Assembly (NCBI GenBank): GCA_035315685.1 | Contig: DATFXR010000294.1 | Location: 1 to 28,520 of the forward strand | Length of the DNA: 28,520 nucleotides | From: QHWK01 sp035315685 | GTDB lineage: Bacteria > Acidobacteriota > Vicinamibacteria > Vicinamibacterales > CAVVIG01 | Reading direction: 5' to 3' | Shown here: positions 7,209 through 15,214 of the stretch, one piece after another | Numbering within the stretch: the stretch's first letter is position 1 | Layout of the letters: each line of letters starts with the position of its first letter | Notes under the pieces: generated by a model | Database searches by the model: none | Seen by the model: the letters and a program-made list of their open reading frames with translations, nothing else | What the model was told of the DNA's origin: nothing | Position numbers and translations under genes: made by a program

Positions 7209-7409
7209 TCAGTCGCGGACGTAGCACTTCCGCGACAAGTCGTAGCGGATCCCGGTCGGGTGCGTGCGGGCGAACAACTGCAGGTCGTAGGAGGCTTGCG
7301 GAGTCGAGATGCCAAACTTCCGTTGTAGATGCTCGCGGTTGATGAAGCGATACACGTCGAGCATTTCGTCAATCCAGACCTGGCGCTGCTGCCGGAACCA
7401 GTCACCCAT
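7209..7409 (-). CDS. small helix-turn-helix DNA-binding protein
   Basis: 66 residues. Nearly the whole protein is one winged-helix-like unit: a helix (RQVWIDEMLDVYRFI), a turn with the recognition region EHLQRKFGISTPQASYDLQL, and a wing-like end YDLSRKCYVRD. This matches the N-terminal HTH of WYL/DeoR-type regulators, but no ligand domain follows. It could repress its own cassette or phage promoters. It is the second gene of a two-gene antisense unit, starting 4 bases after the coiled-coil gene, and its stop meets the stop of the head gene at 7206-7208. Confidence 0.7.
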   Translation of the reverse strand: MGDWFRQQRQVWIDEMLDVYRFINREHLQRKFGISTPQASYDLQLFARTHPTGIRYDLSRKCYVRD

Positions 7410-7413
7410 GGCG

Positions 7414-7659
7414 CTACTCGGTCCCGCGCATGAGGCGCAGGGCCGCGCGATTCGCCGCGAGCACCTTGTCGAGGCCGGCGTTCTGCCGCCGCTGAATGGC
7501 CGTCAATTCATATTCGGCATCGTCAAGCAGCGACTTGGCTTTGCGGACCTGATTGTTCGCACGCGTCCATTCTTCACTGGCGCGCTGGAATTCTTCGACG
7601 CCCGCATCGTGGGCGTCGAGGATGTCCTCAATCGTCTTCTTGATCTCGTCAGGCGTCAT
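7414..7659 (-). CDS. small coiled-coil protein of the antisense cassette
   Basis: 81 residues, ATG 7659 with AGAGGAG about 7 bases upstream. Almost entirely helical and charged (DEIKKTIEDILDAHDAG, then a heptad-like stretch EEWTRANNQVRKAKSLLDDA), so it probably forms a coiled coil. I do not recognise a family. It is transcribed with the HTH gene against the late block, from what looks like its own promoter. The pair behaves like a moron: an independently expressed insertion between structural genes. Confidence 0.65.
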   Translation of the reverse strand: MTPDEIKKTIEDILDAHDAGVEEFQRASEEWTRANNQVRKAKSLLDDAEYELTAIQRRQNAGLDKVLAANRAALRLMRGTE

Positions 7660-7679
7660 CGCGGCTCCTCTGTCTACTC

Positions 7680-7685
7680 AGTATA
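7680..7685 (-). promoter_or_regulatory. candidate -10 box for the antisense HTH/coiled-coil cassette
   Basis: TATACT reads on the minus strand at 7685-7680, about 20 bases before ATG 7659, with AGAGGAG between them. The hexamer 17 bases upstream is not a good -35. The match is striking in GC-rich DNA and fits a separately expressed insertion. Confidence 0.45.
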
Positions 7686-7706
7686 CCCGATAGCGAGAGT
7701 GGCCTG

Positions 7707-8474
7707 ATGGCGACGGTGGCGGATCTGATCACCGGCGCGTTTCGTCGCATCGGCGTCGTGGAGTCCAACGCCGTGCCGACGCCCGAAGACATGGCCGACG
7801 GCTTCCTGCGGTTCAAGGGCATGCTCGGCATGTGGCGCCTGCAGTCGCTCGCGGTGCCGGTGCAGATCGCGAAGGCGTGGAACCTCGTCTCGACCAAGGG
7901 CGGCCCGGCCGCGCCGTACACCTTCGGCGTCGGCGGCGACATCAACCTGCCGCGGCCGGCGCAGCCGAACGCGCTCACCTGGATGTGGCAGGACGCGAGC
8001 GGCGCGCAGTATCCGTTCACGTCGCTGACGACCGAGCAGTACCAAGTGATCCCGCAGAAGACGCTCACCTCCACGCTGCCGCAGTGCGTGCATTATCGGC
8101 CGGTCTACGAAGGCACGACGTCGCCGCTCGTCCCGGCCGGCATGGGCGCGGTCTACCTGTATCCGATCGTGACCGGCGCGAGTCTACAGGGGATCGTCCT
8201 GGCCCCGTCGGGCGTGAACGATCCCGCCGCGCTCACCTCGACGCTCGTCGTGCCCGACGGCTACGACCTGCCGCTCATGGACAACCTCGCACGCGTCCTC
8301 TGGCCCGAATGGCGCGAGAACGTCCCAATCGATCAGGAGCTGAAGGCCAACGCCGAAACGGGCCTCGCGTGGCTGAAGACCGCCAACGTCGTTCCCGTCG
8401 AACTCTCGATCGATCCGACGTGGACGTCGTTCAGCGGCGGCGGCGGCGACTACGACATCTACGCGGACGAGTGA
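7707..8474 (+). CDS. P22 gp4-like head-to-tail adaptor
   Basis: 255 residues. The N-terminal helices (ADLITGAFRRIGVVES, then GFLRFKGMLGMWRLQSL) match the gp4-like adaptor family, which binds under the portal and closes the head after packaging. A beta-rich middle follows (PYTFGVGGDINLPRP), then a C-terminal helical part (LPLMDNLARVLWPEWRENVP, LKANAETGLAWLKTANV). It is longer than P22 gp4 (166 residues), as in many environmental relatives with an added beta domain. It sits one base upstream of the portal gene, supporting the assignment. ATG 7707 lies in the gap after the antisense cassette. Confidence 0.8.
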   Translation: MATVADLITGAFRRIGVVESNAVPTPEDMADGFLRFKGMLGMWRLQSLAVPVQIAKAWNLVSTKGGPAAPYTFGVGGDINLPRPAQPNALTWMWQDASGAQYPFTSLTTEQYQVIPQKTLTSTLPQCVHYRPVYEGTTSPLVPAGMGAVYLYPIVTGASLQGIVLAPSGVNDPAALTSTLVVPDGYDLPLMDNLARVLWPEWRENVPIDQELKANAETGLAWLKTANVVPVELSIDPTWTSFSGGGGDYDIYADE

Positions 8475-8475
8475 G

Positions 8476-10860
8476 ATGGCGCGCACCTCCAAGGACGTGC
8501 AGGAGTCGATCGCCGATGCGATCGAGTGGCTCTCGTTCACGCAGGAAGTCTGGCAGAAGCAGCGGGACCGCGAGGAGGAAGATCTCTCGTTCCAGGCGGC
8601 CGAAGGCGCGTGGCCGGATGACGTCGTCAAGCAGCGCGGCGCCGTCGCCGCGGTCGGCAAGTTGCCGGCGCTGCCCGGCCGGCCGATGCTCTCGGTGGCG
8701 TCGATCGATGAACCCGTCGCGCTCGTCGCCGCCGAAGAACGCAAGGCGCACCTCGGCGTCAACATCCAGGCGCTCGACACCGACGCCGACGACGACACCT
8801 CCGAGATCCTCATGGGGATCTACCGCACGATCGAGCGCGACTCCCGCGCACAGAACGTGCGCAGCTGGGCGTATCAACGCGCGCTCTGGGCCGGCTGGGG
8901 CGTCTACCGCGTCACGAAGAAGTACGACCCCTACGGCGGGCATCCGTTCGATCAGAAGCTCGTGCTCGAGCGCATCCTCTACCAGGAACACGTCGTGCTC
9001 GACGCGTTCGCGCGGCAGCCGGATTGGTCCGACATGCGGCGCGCGATGGTGATCGATGACATGCCGTGGGAGGACTACAAGCGGCGCTACAAGAAGTCGA
9101 AAGTCGCCCGCGCCGGCGTCGATGGCCTCACCAGTCTCAACGGCCAGTATCCGACGTGGGTCGGCCTCGGCGATGGCAGCGCCGCGAAAAAATCCGTACG
9201 CGTCGCCGAGGAGTGGTGGGTCGAGATCACCGAGACGACCTACGTCCTGCTCGATGACGGCTCGGTCGCGCCCGAAGGCGACATCCCGGAGGGCCGCGCC
9301 GCCGCCAGCGGCGACGACGCGCGCGAAGCGGTGCAGGAAGAGCGGCGCGTCTTCCATCGCGTCATCAACTGCCAGGAGGAACTCGAGCCGACGACCGAGT
9401 GGGACGGCCAGTACATCCCGCTCATCCCGACGATCGGGCGCGAGCTCCAGCCGGTGAAAGGGAAGCGGCAGTGGCTCGGCATGGTGGCGAACGCGAAGGA
9501 CGCGGTGCGCCTGACCAACTACGCCGCGTCGGGCGCCATCGAGATGGCGGCGCTCGAGCCGCGCGCCCCCTACAGCCTCGACCCCGAACAGATCGAGGGC
9601 TACGAGGACTGGTGGGCGACGTCGAACGTGCGTAACTGGCCCTACCTGCCGCATCACCGCATCGTGCGCGGCCACGACATGGGACCACCGACGCGCGTGC
9701 AGGCCGACGTCGCGAAGATGGGGCCGTCGATGCAGCTGCTCTCGATGGGGCGGCAGTTCGTGCAGGCGGCGACCGCGATCTATCCGCCGTCGCTCGGCGA
9801 GAACACGCCGGCGCATCGCAGTGGCCGCGCCATCACGGCGCTGCAGGATCAGTCGCTGCAGGCGAACACGCCGTACCTCGACAACCTGGCGAACGTCTCG
9901 ATGCAGTACGAGGCGATGGTCATCCTCGACCTGATCCCGCACATCTATGACCGGCCAGGCCGCCTCGCGCGCATCTACGACGCGGAGAGCGACAAGAGCC
10001 GCTCGGTGATCCTCAACGCGCCCTTCATGCCGCATCCCGACACCGGGCGGCCGATGCCGCTCCCGATGGACACGCCCGATCAGGAAGCGATCTCGCAGAG
10101 CATGGTCCGCGATCCGCGCACGCCGGCGAAGCACTACGACTTGAACAAGGGGCGCTACGGCGTCTCGGTCAGTGTCGGCAAAGCCAAACCGACGCGCAAC
10201 GCCGAAGGCAGCGATGCGCTGAGCGCGCTGATGCAGGCCGAGCCGCAACTGGTGCCGCTCCTCGGCCCGGAGTGGGCGAAGTTCCAGGACTTCCCCGGCC
10301 ACCAGCAGGTCGCCGAGCTCCTGACCAAGATGCGCGAGCACCTGATGCCGTGGCTCACCGAGCCGCCCGGCGGCGCGCCCGACCCGAAGAAGCTCCTGGC
10401 CGAGAACCAGATGCTGAAGCAGCAACTGGGCATGGCCTCCAAGGCGATTGAAGGGAAGGTGCTCGAGCAGAAAGGCAAACTCGCCGTCACCCAGGTGCAG
10501 GAGCAGGCCGAGACGGAGCGCAACCGCCAGGACAACGAGACGAAGCTCGCCGTCGCGGCGCTCTCCTCCAAAGTCGAATCGCTGCAGACGATGCTAAACC
10601 TCTTCTTCGAAGAGCGCGCCCGCATCGGCAGTCAGCTCCACGACGCGGCGCAGGGGGCGCTCGAGCGGGCGCACGACGCGGGAATGGCCGGCGCGGACCA
10701 CCAGGCGGCCCTGGAGCAGGGCGCGCAGCCACCGCCTGTAGACCCCAACGCCGCGCTGAACGCGCCGCCTGCGCCCGCTGGAGGCCCGCCAGCGGCCGTT
10801 CCGGCGGGACCAGAGGGCAACGGCGCCGGCTTCACCGGCAACCGCGGGATTGTGGGGTAG
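8476..10860 (+). CDS. portal protein, P22 gp1-like
   Basis: 794 residues, compared with 725 in P22. Portal proteins form the dodecameric DNA entry and exit ring at one capsid vertex. The N-terminus (SIADAIEWLSFTQEVW), the segment RSWAYQRALWAGWGVYRVT, the central QYIPLIPTIGREL and the helix GRAITALQDQSLQAN fit the P22-type portal family. After residue 600 a Gln/Glu/Lys-rich coiled coil begins (ENQMLKQQLGMASKAIEG), which would form the C-terminal barrel, followed by a Pro/Ala/Gly-rich tail. It is flanked by gp4-like and gp10-like genes that act on the same vertex. The order is unusual, because the portal lies after the coat gene. Confidence 0.92.
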   Translation: MARTSKDVQESIADAIEWLSFTQEVWQKQRDREEEDLSFQAAEGAWPDDVVKQRGAVAAVGKLPALPGRPMLSVASIDEPVALVAAEERKAHLGVNIQALDTDADDDTSEILMGIYRTIERDSRAQNVRSWAYQRALWAGWGVYRVTKKYDPYGGHPFDQKLVLERILYQEHVVLDAFARQPDWSDMRRAMVIDDMPWEDYKRRYKKSKVARAGVDGLTSLNGQYPTWVGLGDGSAAKKSVRVAEEWWVEITETTYVLLDDGSVAPEGDIPEGRAAASGDDAREAVQEERRVFHRVINCQEELEPTTEWDGQYIPLIPTIGRELQPVKGKRQWLGMVANAKDAVRLTNYAASGAIEMAALEPRAPYSLDPEQIEGYEDWWATSNVRNWPYLPHHRIVRGHDMGPPTRVQADVAKMGPSMQLLSMGRQFVQAATAIYPPSLGENTPAHRSGRAITALQDQSLQANTPYLDNLANVSMQYEAMVILDLIPHIYDRPGRLARIYDAESDKSRSVILNAPFMPHPDTGRPMPLPMDTPDQEAISQSMVRDPRTPAKHYDLNKGRYGVSVSVGKAKPTRNAEGSDALSALMQAEPQLVPLLGPEWAKFQDFPGHQQVAELLTKMREHLMPWLTEPPGGAPDPKKLLAENQMLKQQLGMASKAIEGKVLEQKGKLAVTQVQEQAETERNRQDNETKLAVAALSSKVESLQTMLNLFFEERARIGSQLHDAAQGALERAHDAGMAGADHQAALEQGAQPPPVDPNAALNAPPAPAGGPPAAVPAGPEGNGAGFTGNRGIVG

Positions 10861-10863
10861 CCG

Positions 10864-12303
10864 ATGGACTTCCCCGGCTTCTGCGGCTACTCCTACACGT
10901 CGCAGTCGATGCTGGCCGACGCCGAGCAGTGCATCAACTGGTATCCCGAACAGATCGAGTCCGACGCCGGCAAGACCCGGATCGCGCTCTACCCGACGCC
11001 CGGCCTGCGGCAGTTCATCGGCAACCCCGGCCGCACCAGCACGCGCGCCCTCTACACCCTCGACGGCCGCACGCTCGCCGTGATCGGCGACAGCCTGTAC
11101 GACATCAGCGCCGGCCCGACCATCACCTACCGCGGCTACGTCGGCCAGGACAGCAGCCTCGCGCAGATCGTGATGAACGGCGACGCCGGCAAGCAGGCGC
11201 TCATCGGCAGCGCCCTGAACGGCTTCTGCTTGAACCTGACGACCAACGCGCTCACCCAGGTGACGACGCAAAAGAGTTATCAGGTCGGCATGCTCGACGG
11301 GTTCTTCATCAGCTTCGATTCGCTGCTCGGCCGCATGTGGTTGTCGAACAACGCGGACGGCACGACGTGGGATCCGACGCAGTTCGCGCAGCGCAGTGCG
11401 GCGGCTGACCGGTGGCGCGCGATGATCGTCGTCCCGCCCGACATCTGGCTGATCGGCAGCGTCACCGGCGACATCTGGTTCGATGCCGGCGCGTATCCGT
11501 TTCCGTTCGCGCCGCGGCAGGGGCTGAACTTCAAGTACGGCATCGCGGCGCCGATGAGTCTCGCCGCGATCGGCCCGACCGTCATCTGGCTCGCGCAGGC
11601 GATCGAGGGCCAGGGCATCGTCGTCCGCACGGTCGGCTACGAACCGCAGCGGGTGAGCACCTACGCCGTCGAGACGGCCATCGCCGGCTACGCGCGCCAG
11701 AGCACCATCGCCAACGCCGAAGCGATGACCTACGTCGATCAGGGCCATCCGTTCTACTGCCTGCGCTTTCCGACGCCGGAACGGACGTGGGTCTACGACC
11801 TGACGATGAACACCTGGCATGAGCGTGGCTATTGGAATCCGGCGCGCAACCAGTACGAAGTCTGGCGGCCACGCTGCCACACCTTCGCGCTCGATCGCCA
11901 TCTGGTTGGCGACACGCAGACCGGGATCATCCAGGAGATGGACATCTCGATCGGCACCGAACTCGACGGCTCGGCGATTCGCCGGCTGCGGCGCACGCCG
12001 GGCGTGTTCACGCAGATGCGGCAGATCCCGATCCGGCTGATCGAGATCTATCTCGAGAACGGGCTCGGCCTGCAGAGTGGGCAGGGGAGCGATCCGCTCG
12101 TCATGTGGCGCTCGAGCGACGATGGCGGGCGCACGTGGGGCAACGAGCGGCAGGGGTCGGCGGGGCGCGTCGGCAAATACCGCACCCGGCTCCGCTTCTG
12201 GCGGCACGGCGTGCCGCGGGACCGCGTCAACGAACTCACCGCGACCGATCCGATCCCGTGGCGGATCATCGGCGCCTACGTCAACAACGATGCCGGGCAA
12301 TAG
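10864..12303 (+). CDS. packaged DNA stabilisation protein, P22 gp10-like
   Basis: 479 residues, almost the same as P22 gp10 (472). It begins FCGYSYTSQSMLADAEQCIN followed by WYPE, the hallmark start of this tail-hub family (SYxxxS....QxCINWYPE). A beta-propeller-like repeat structure follows with many short DG turns (LDGRTLAVIGDSLYDI, FFISFDSLLGRMWLSNNADG) and a C-terminal beta domain (MWRSSDDGGRTWGNERQGSA). The protein binds below the gp4 ring and plugs the filled head. It starts 3 bases after the portal stop. Confidence 0.9.
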   Translation: MDFPGFCGYSYTSQSMLADAEQCINWYPEQIESDAGKTRIALYPTPGLRQFIGNPGRTSTRALYTLDGRTLAVIGDSLYDISAGPTITYRGYVGQDSSLAQIVMNGDAGKQALIGSALNGFCLNLTTNALTQVTTQKSYQVGMLDGFFISFDSLLGRMWLSNNADGTTWDPTQFAQRSAAADRWRAMIVVPPDIWLIGSVTGDIWFDAGAYPFPFAPRQGLNFKYGIAAPMSLAAIGPTVIWLAQAIEGQGIVVRTVGYEPQRVSTYAVETAIAGYARQSTIANAEAMTYVDQGHPFYCLRFPTPERTWVYDLTMNTWHERGYWNPARNQYEVWRPRCHTFALDRHLVGDTQTGIIQEMDISIGTELDGSAIRRLRRTPGVFTQMRQIPIRLIEIYLENGLGLQSGQGSDPLVMWRSSDDGGRTWGNERQGSAGRVGKYRTRLRFWRHGVPRDRVNELTATDPIPWRIIGAYVNNDAGQ

Positions 12304-12313
12304 GCGATGACTC

Positions 12314-12784
12314 ATGGCGCTCGATCCGCCTCCGTTCACGGCGCCGCTGACGCGGCCGACGCTGGGCACGGTCACGGCCGACTGGACGCGCTGGCTGCTC
12401 GCGCTCTGGACGACCGTCGTCGCGCAGCCCGACATTCTCGGCACGCGCGTCAGTCTCACGAAACGGAATGTGTCGATCCCCACGACGGCGCTGCCGGTGG
12501 GGCAACTGGCGGGCGGCCTCTTTCGGGTGAGCTGGTATCTGCACATCACGAAGACCGATCCGGTGTCGGCGTCCGTCTCGCTGACGATCAGTTGGACCGA
12601 GAGCGGCCTGCCGCGCTCCATCACGGCGGCGACGGTGAACCAGACGACGCCGAATCTGTCGATCGGCGATGCGACCTTCTTCGGGGCGGATCAAGCGACG
12701 CCGATCACCTACGCGACGACCTACGCGTCAAACACACCCGGTACCATGGAGTACTACCTGGGGATTGTCGTGGAGCAACTGTGA
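12314..12784 (+). CDS. hypothetical phage structural protein
   Basis: 156 residues; ATG 12314 is preferred over an out-of-frame ATG at 12307. The N-terminus is Pro-rich (MALDPPPFTAPLTRP), followed by a helix (TVTADWTRWLLALWTTVV). The rest is a beta-sandwich-like domain (GGLFRVSWYLHITKTDPVSA, VSLTISWTESG) ending MEYYLGIVVEQL. Short proteins of this shape, with a Trp-rich N-terminal helix and a C-terminal beta domain, are common next to tail hub genes, but I cannot name the family. Its stop overlaps the GTG start of the acetyltransferase gene (GTGA at 12781-12784). Confidence 0.65.
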   Translation: MALDPPPFTAPLTRPTLGTVTADWTRWLLALWTTVVAQPDILGTRVSLTKRNVSIPTTALPVGQLAGGLFRVSWYLHITKTDPVSASVSLTISWTESGLPRSITAATVNQTTPNLSIGDATFFGADQATPITYATTYASNTPGTMEYYLGIVVEQL

Positions 12785-13221
12785 CGCGGCGCCCCGCGAC
12801 GCTCGAGGATCTCGACGCGATCGTCGCGATGGGCGAGCGCTTCCGATCGTCGTCGCCGATCTACGCGACGCGGCTCGCCGCCAATCCCGATCAGATGCGG
12901 GCGCTCGCCACGCGGCTGATTACCGATCCGCTCGGCATCATCCTGGTCGCCGAGCGCGACGGCGCGCTGGTCGGCATGCTCGCGGCGCTCATCTATCCGC
13001 ACTTCCTGAGCGGCGTCCGCGCCGCCGGCGAGCTCGCCTGGTGGGTCGATCCGGCGGCGCGCGGCACCATCGGTGTGCGCCTGTTGAAAGACCTCGAGCG
13101 CTGGGCGCGCGACCTCGGCGCCGAGACGCTCGACATGATCGCGCCGTCGTTGCGTGTCGAGCGCATGTACGAACACCTCGGCTATGAGCCGATTGAACGC
13201 ACGTATCAGCGGAGACTGTGA
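12781..13221 (+). CDS. GNAT-family N-acetyltransferase
   Basis: 146 residues, starting at GTG 12781 in a GTGA overlap; the longer open frame to 12307 is antiphase to the preceding gene. The fold signature is complete: RRPATLEDLDAIVAMGERF at the N-terminus, strand beta4 (LVAERDGALVGMLAALI), ELAWWVDPAARG, and the acetyl-CoA loop RGTIGVRLL at 94-102, then LGAETLDMIAPS and the C-terminal HLGYEPIERTYQRR. GNATs of this type recur among phage tail genes. The substrate is unknown; it may be a virion protein, a host protein or an antibiotic-like small molecule. Confidence 0.85.
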   Translation: MTRRPATLEDLDAIVAMGERFRSSSPIYATRLAANPDQMRALATRLITDPLGIILVAERDGALVGMLAALIYPHFLSGVRAAGELAWWVDPAARGTIGVRLLKDLERWARDLGAETLDMIAPSLRVERMYEHLGYEPIERTYQRRL

Positions 13222-13421
13222 TGGCTGACCTGGGTCCGTATCCGCCGTCGAGTGGCGCGCGACCGCGCCACCATCCGCTCGTCAATCCCGAACACGCGAC
13301 CGCGACTCTGCGCGAATTCATCCTCGCGTGGGACAGCGACGACGAGCCGCGCTTCATGCGAGCGCTCTTGCGCGCTCGCGAGCTGCTGCACGACTTTGCC
13401 CGCGAGGATGGCGCGCACTGA
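13221..13421 (+). CDS. small hypothetical protein between GNAT and oxygenase genes
   Basis: 66 residues, starting at ATG 13221 in a TGATG overlap with the acetyltransferase stop; it ends in another TGATG overlap with the oxygenase-like gene. The first 25 residues are Pro/Arg/His rich, then there is one helical segment (ATATLREFILAWDSDDE, MRALLRARELLHDFAREDG). No known family. The double coupling suggests the three genes are made together in fixed proportions. Confidence 0.65.
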   Translation: MADLGPYPPSSGARPRHHPLVNPEHATATLREFILAWDSDDEPRFMRALLRARELLHDFAREDGAH

Positions 13422-14005
13422 TGGCCGATCTCACGCACAGCGCGCTGCGCATCTGCGATGACGTGATCGCCGATCCGGTGGCCTATACCGCCGCCGTGCG
13501 CCGGTTACCGTTCCAGACGCTCGATCTCGGCGGCAGCGTCTTCCACGGCATCGCGGCGTGCGACGACCCGGAGCTCGCCGAGTGGGTCGTCGCGCACTAT
13601 CCGCACGCGCGCCCCGGCCTGACCTTCTACCGCCAAAGCGCCGACGGCCAGGTGGAGCCGAATTACATCCACGCCGATGCGGCCATGGGCGAGTGGACCG
13701 GCATTCTCTATCTCACCGAACGGTCGCCGGCGCGCGACGGCACGATCTTCTGGGAGGACCGCTTGACCGGCGCGCGGATGACGACGGCGACGACCGACGC
13801 CGAGCGCGCCGCCGAGTGGGCGGCCTGGCGGCAACTGGATCAGTGGCAGGCGTGGGCACACGTCGAGGCGCGGCCCAATCGCCTGCTGCTCTTTCCGGCG
13901 GCGTGCTATCACTCGCGCGCGATTCCGGAGAACTACGGCCACGGGGCCACGGCGCGCCTGATTCAAGTCATGTTCGGGACCGGCTCCCTGCGGAGGGACG
14001 AATGA
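13421..14005 (+). CDS. 2-oxoglutarate/Fe(II) dioxygenase-like protein (DUF6445-like)
   Basis: 194 residues, ATG 13421 in a TGATG overlap. It carries the metal triad of the double-stranded beta-helix oxygenases: His84 and Asp86 in NYIHADAAMGEWTGILYLT, and His164 in FPAACYHSRAIPENYG, with Arg179 in ARLIQVMF where 2-oxoglutarate would bind. The motif set (YIHAD, GEWTGILYLT, GTIFWED, RLLLFP, YHSRAIPENYG) is what I know from the DUF6445 group. Enzymes of this class hydroxylate proteins or small molecules; the target here is unknown. Its position among virion genes suggests a virion protein as target, which is inference. It overlaps the next gene by ATGA. Confidence 0.82.
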   Translation: MADLTHSALRICDDVIADPVAYTAAVRRLPFQTLDLGGSVFHGIAACDDPELAEWVVAHYPHARPGLTFYRQSADGQVEPNYIHADAAMGEWTGILYLTERSPARDGTIFWEDRLTGARMTTATTDAERAAEWAAWRQLDQWQAWAHVEARPNRLLLFPAACYHSRAIPENYGHGATARLIQVMFGTGSLRRDE

Positions 14006-14700
14006 CCAGCACGAATCCGCTCCTGCCGCGCGTCCTGCTCGAGACGCCGCACGGCGTCTACGAACTCATCGGCACGGGCGCCGCGATTGCGCTCGCGGTC
14101 GGCGCCGGGGCCACCGCGGGCGGCACGATTTACGCCGCCAAGTCGCAGGCCAATGCCGCCAAAGAGGCCGCCGCGACCGGTGCGGCCTCCGCCGAACGCT
14201 CGACGCAGCTCCAGACGGATGCGCAGAAAGCGGCGCTCGACTACGAAAAGCAGAAAGACGCCGAGGCCGCGCGCCAGGCCGATCGCGTACAGCGCGCCAA
14301 CTACGCGCAATGGGCCGCGAAGGAAGCGCGGATGAACGACATCCGCCGCGAGCTCGGCATGAACGTACGCGACATCCCGTCCTACGAGGACGCGCTCGGC
14401 CCCGACACCGCTGCCGTGCCGACGACGACCGTGCCCGGCGTGGCGGGCGGATCGATCACGGTCGGGCCGGGCGGCGTCACGCAGACGCCGCCACGCGGGA
14501 TCCCGACCGGCCCGATCACGACTGCGCCGCCGACGGCGGCGACGCCCCCGAACACCATCCTCGCCAACCTGGTGCAGCAGGGGAACCAGCCGGCGCAGCC
14601 GATCAACGTGGCGCCGGTGACTGTGGCGCGCCCGACGTATCTGAATCCCGGCGGCAATCTCTATCTACCGAATACCATCGGGCGCTTCGTCGCGCAGTAG
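14002..14700 (+). CDS. virion protein with Gly/Ala membrane-like segment and YLNPxGxLY C-terminus
   Basis: 232 residues, ATG 14002 in an ATGA overlap. Residues about 22-50 are Gly/Ala rich and hydrophobic (GTGAAIALAVGAGATAGGTI), followed by an Ala/Gln/Lys helix at about 55-105 that is probably a coiled coil. The rest is Pro/Thr rich and low complexity. This layout is typical of small P22-like ejected internal proteins or of proteins that sit in the tail hub and insert into the cell envelope. It ends TYLNPGGNLYLPNTIGRFVA, a motif shared with the next gene. The family is not recognised. Confidence 0.6.
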   Translation: MTSTNPLLPRVLLETPHGVYELIGTGAAIALAVGAGATAGGTIYAAKSQANAAKEAAATGAASAERSTQLQTDAQKAALDYEKQKDAEAARQADRVQRANYAQWAAKEARMNDIRRELGMNVRDIPSYEDALGPDTAAVPTTTVPGVAGGSITVGPGGVTQTPPRGIPTGPITTAPPTAATPPNTILANLVQQGNQPAQPINVAPVTVARPTYLNPGGNLYLPNTIGRFVAQ

Positions 14701-14709
14701 GGAGCCCGC

Positions 14710-15198
14710 ATGCCTGCGAATACCGTCGGCGCGTTCACGCTCCCCGATCCGCGCAACGTCCCGAAGGACTACTACGCGAACGTGCCGACGATCGATCCGC
14801 ACGTCAATGATCTCGTCAAGCAGTACATCAGCGACAAGAAGCTGAAGGCGAACCAAAACGATCCGAGCGCGCTACACGACATCACGTCGTATCTGCGCAG
14901 CCAGGGCGTGAACGCGCAGACCGATTACACCGACGTCAACGGGCACACGGGCGGCATCCTCGTCGCCGACGCGAACGGCAATCTGCGGCCGTATCAGTTG
15001 ATCGACGGATCGAACAACTGGACGCAGCTGCAGGCGTGGAAAGAAGGTGCGTCCGCGCCGCGGATGTTCCCGGCGGCAACGACCTCGAGCACCACGACGC
15101 CGCCGCCGACCGGCACGACGCCGCCGGCGACGTCGTCGCTCTATCTGAATCCGACCGGACAGCTCTACACGCCGAACACGATCCGCGACTTCGTCTAG
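14710..15198 (+). CDS. virion-associated protein sharing the YLNPxGxLY C-terminus
   Basis: 162 residues, ATG 14710, 9 bases after the previous stop. The N-terminal 115 residues form a small globular domain (HVNDLVKQYISDKKLKANQN, SALHDITSYLRSQGVNAQT, then GGILVADANGNLRPYQLID), whose shape recalls peptidase-inhibitor-like or LysM-sized modules, but no motif decides this. A Thr/Pro-rich linker follows. The C-terminus, SSLYLNPTGQLYTPNTIRDF, repeats the end of the preceding protein. The pair probably binds the same partner through this tail. Confidence 0.6.
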   Translation: MPANTVGAFTLPDPRNVPKDYYANVPTIDPHVNDLVKQYISDKKLKANQNDPSALHDITSYLRSQGVNAQTDYTDVNGHTGGILVADANGNLRPYQLIDGSNNWTQLQAWKEGASAPRMFPAATTSSTTTPPPTGTTPPATSSLYLNPTGQLYTPNTIRDFV

Positions 15199-15214
15199 GC
15201 GAGGAGACGCGCAC

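Noticed and set aside
7209..7659. Toxin-antitoxin pair
   Set aside because: The HTH could be an antitoxin, but the coiled-coil partner matches no toxin family I know; left as an unassigned cassette.
8431..10425. Antisense open frame of about 664 codons
   Set aside because: It lies opposite the portal gene; its sequence is Arg/Leu/His-rich with no motif.
10594..12624. Antisense open frame of about 676 codons
   Set aside because: Shadow of the portal end and the gp10-like gene; no recognisable domain.
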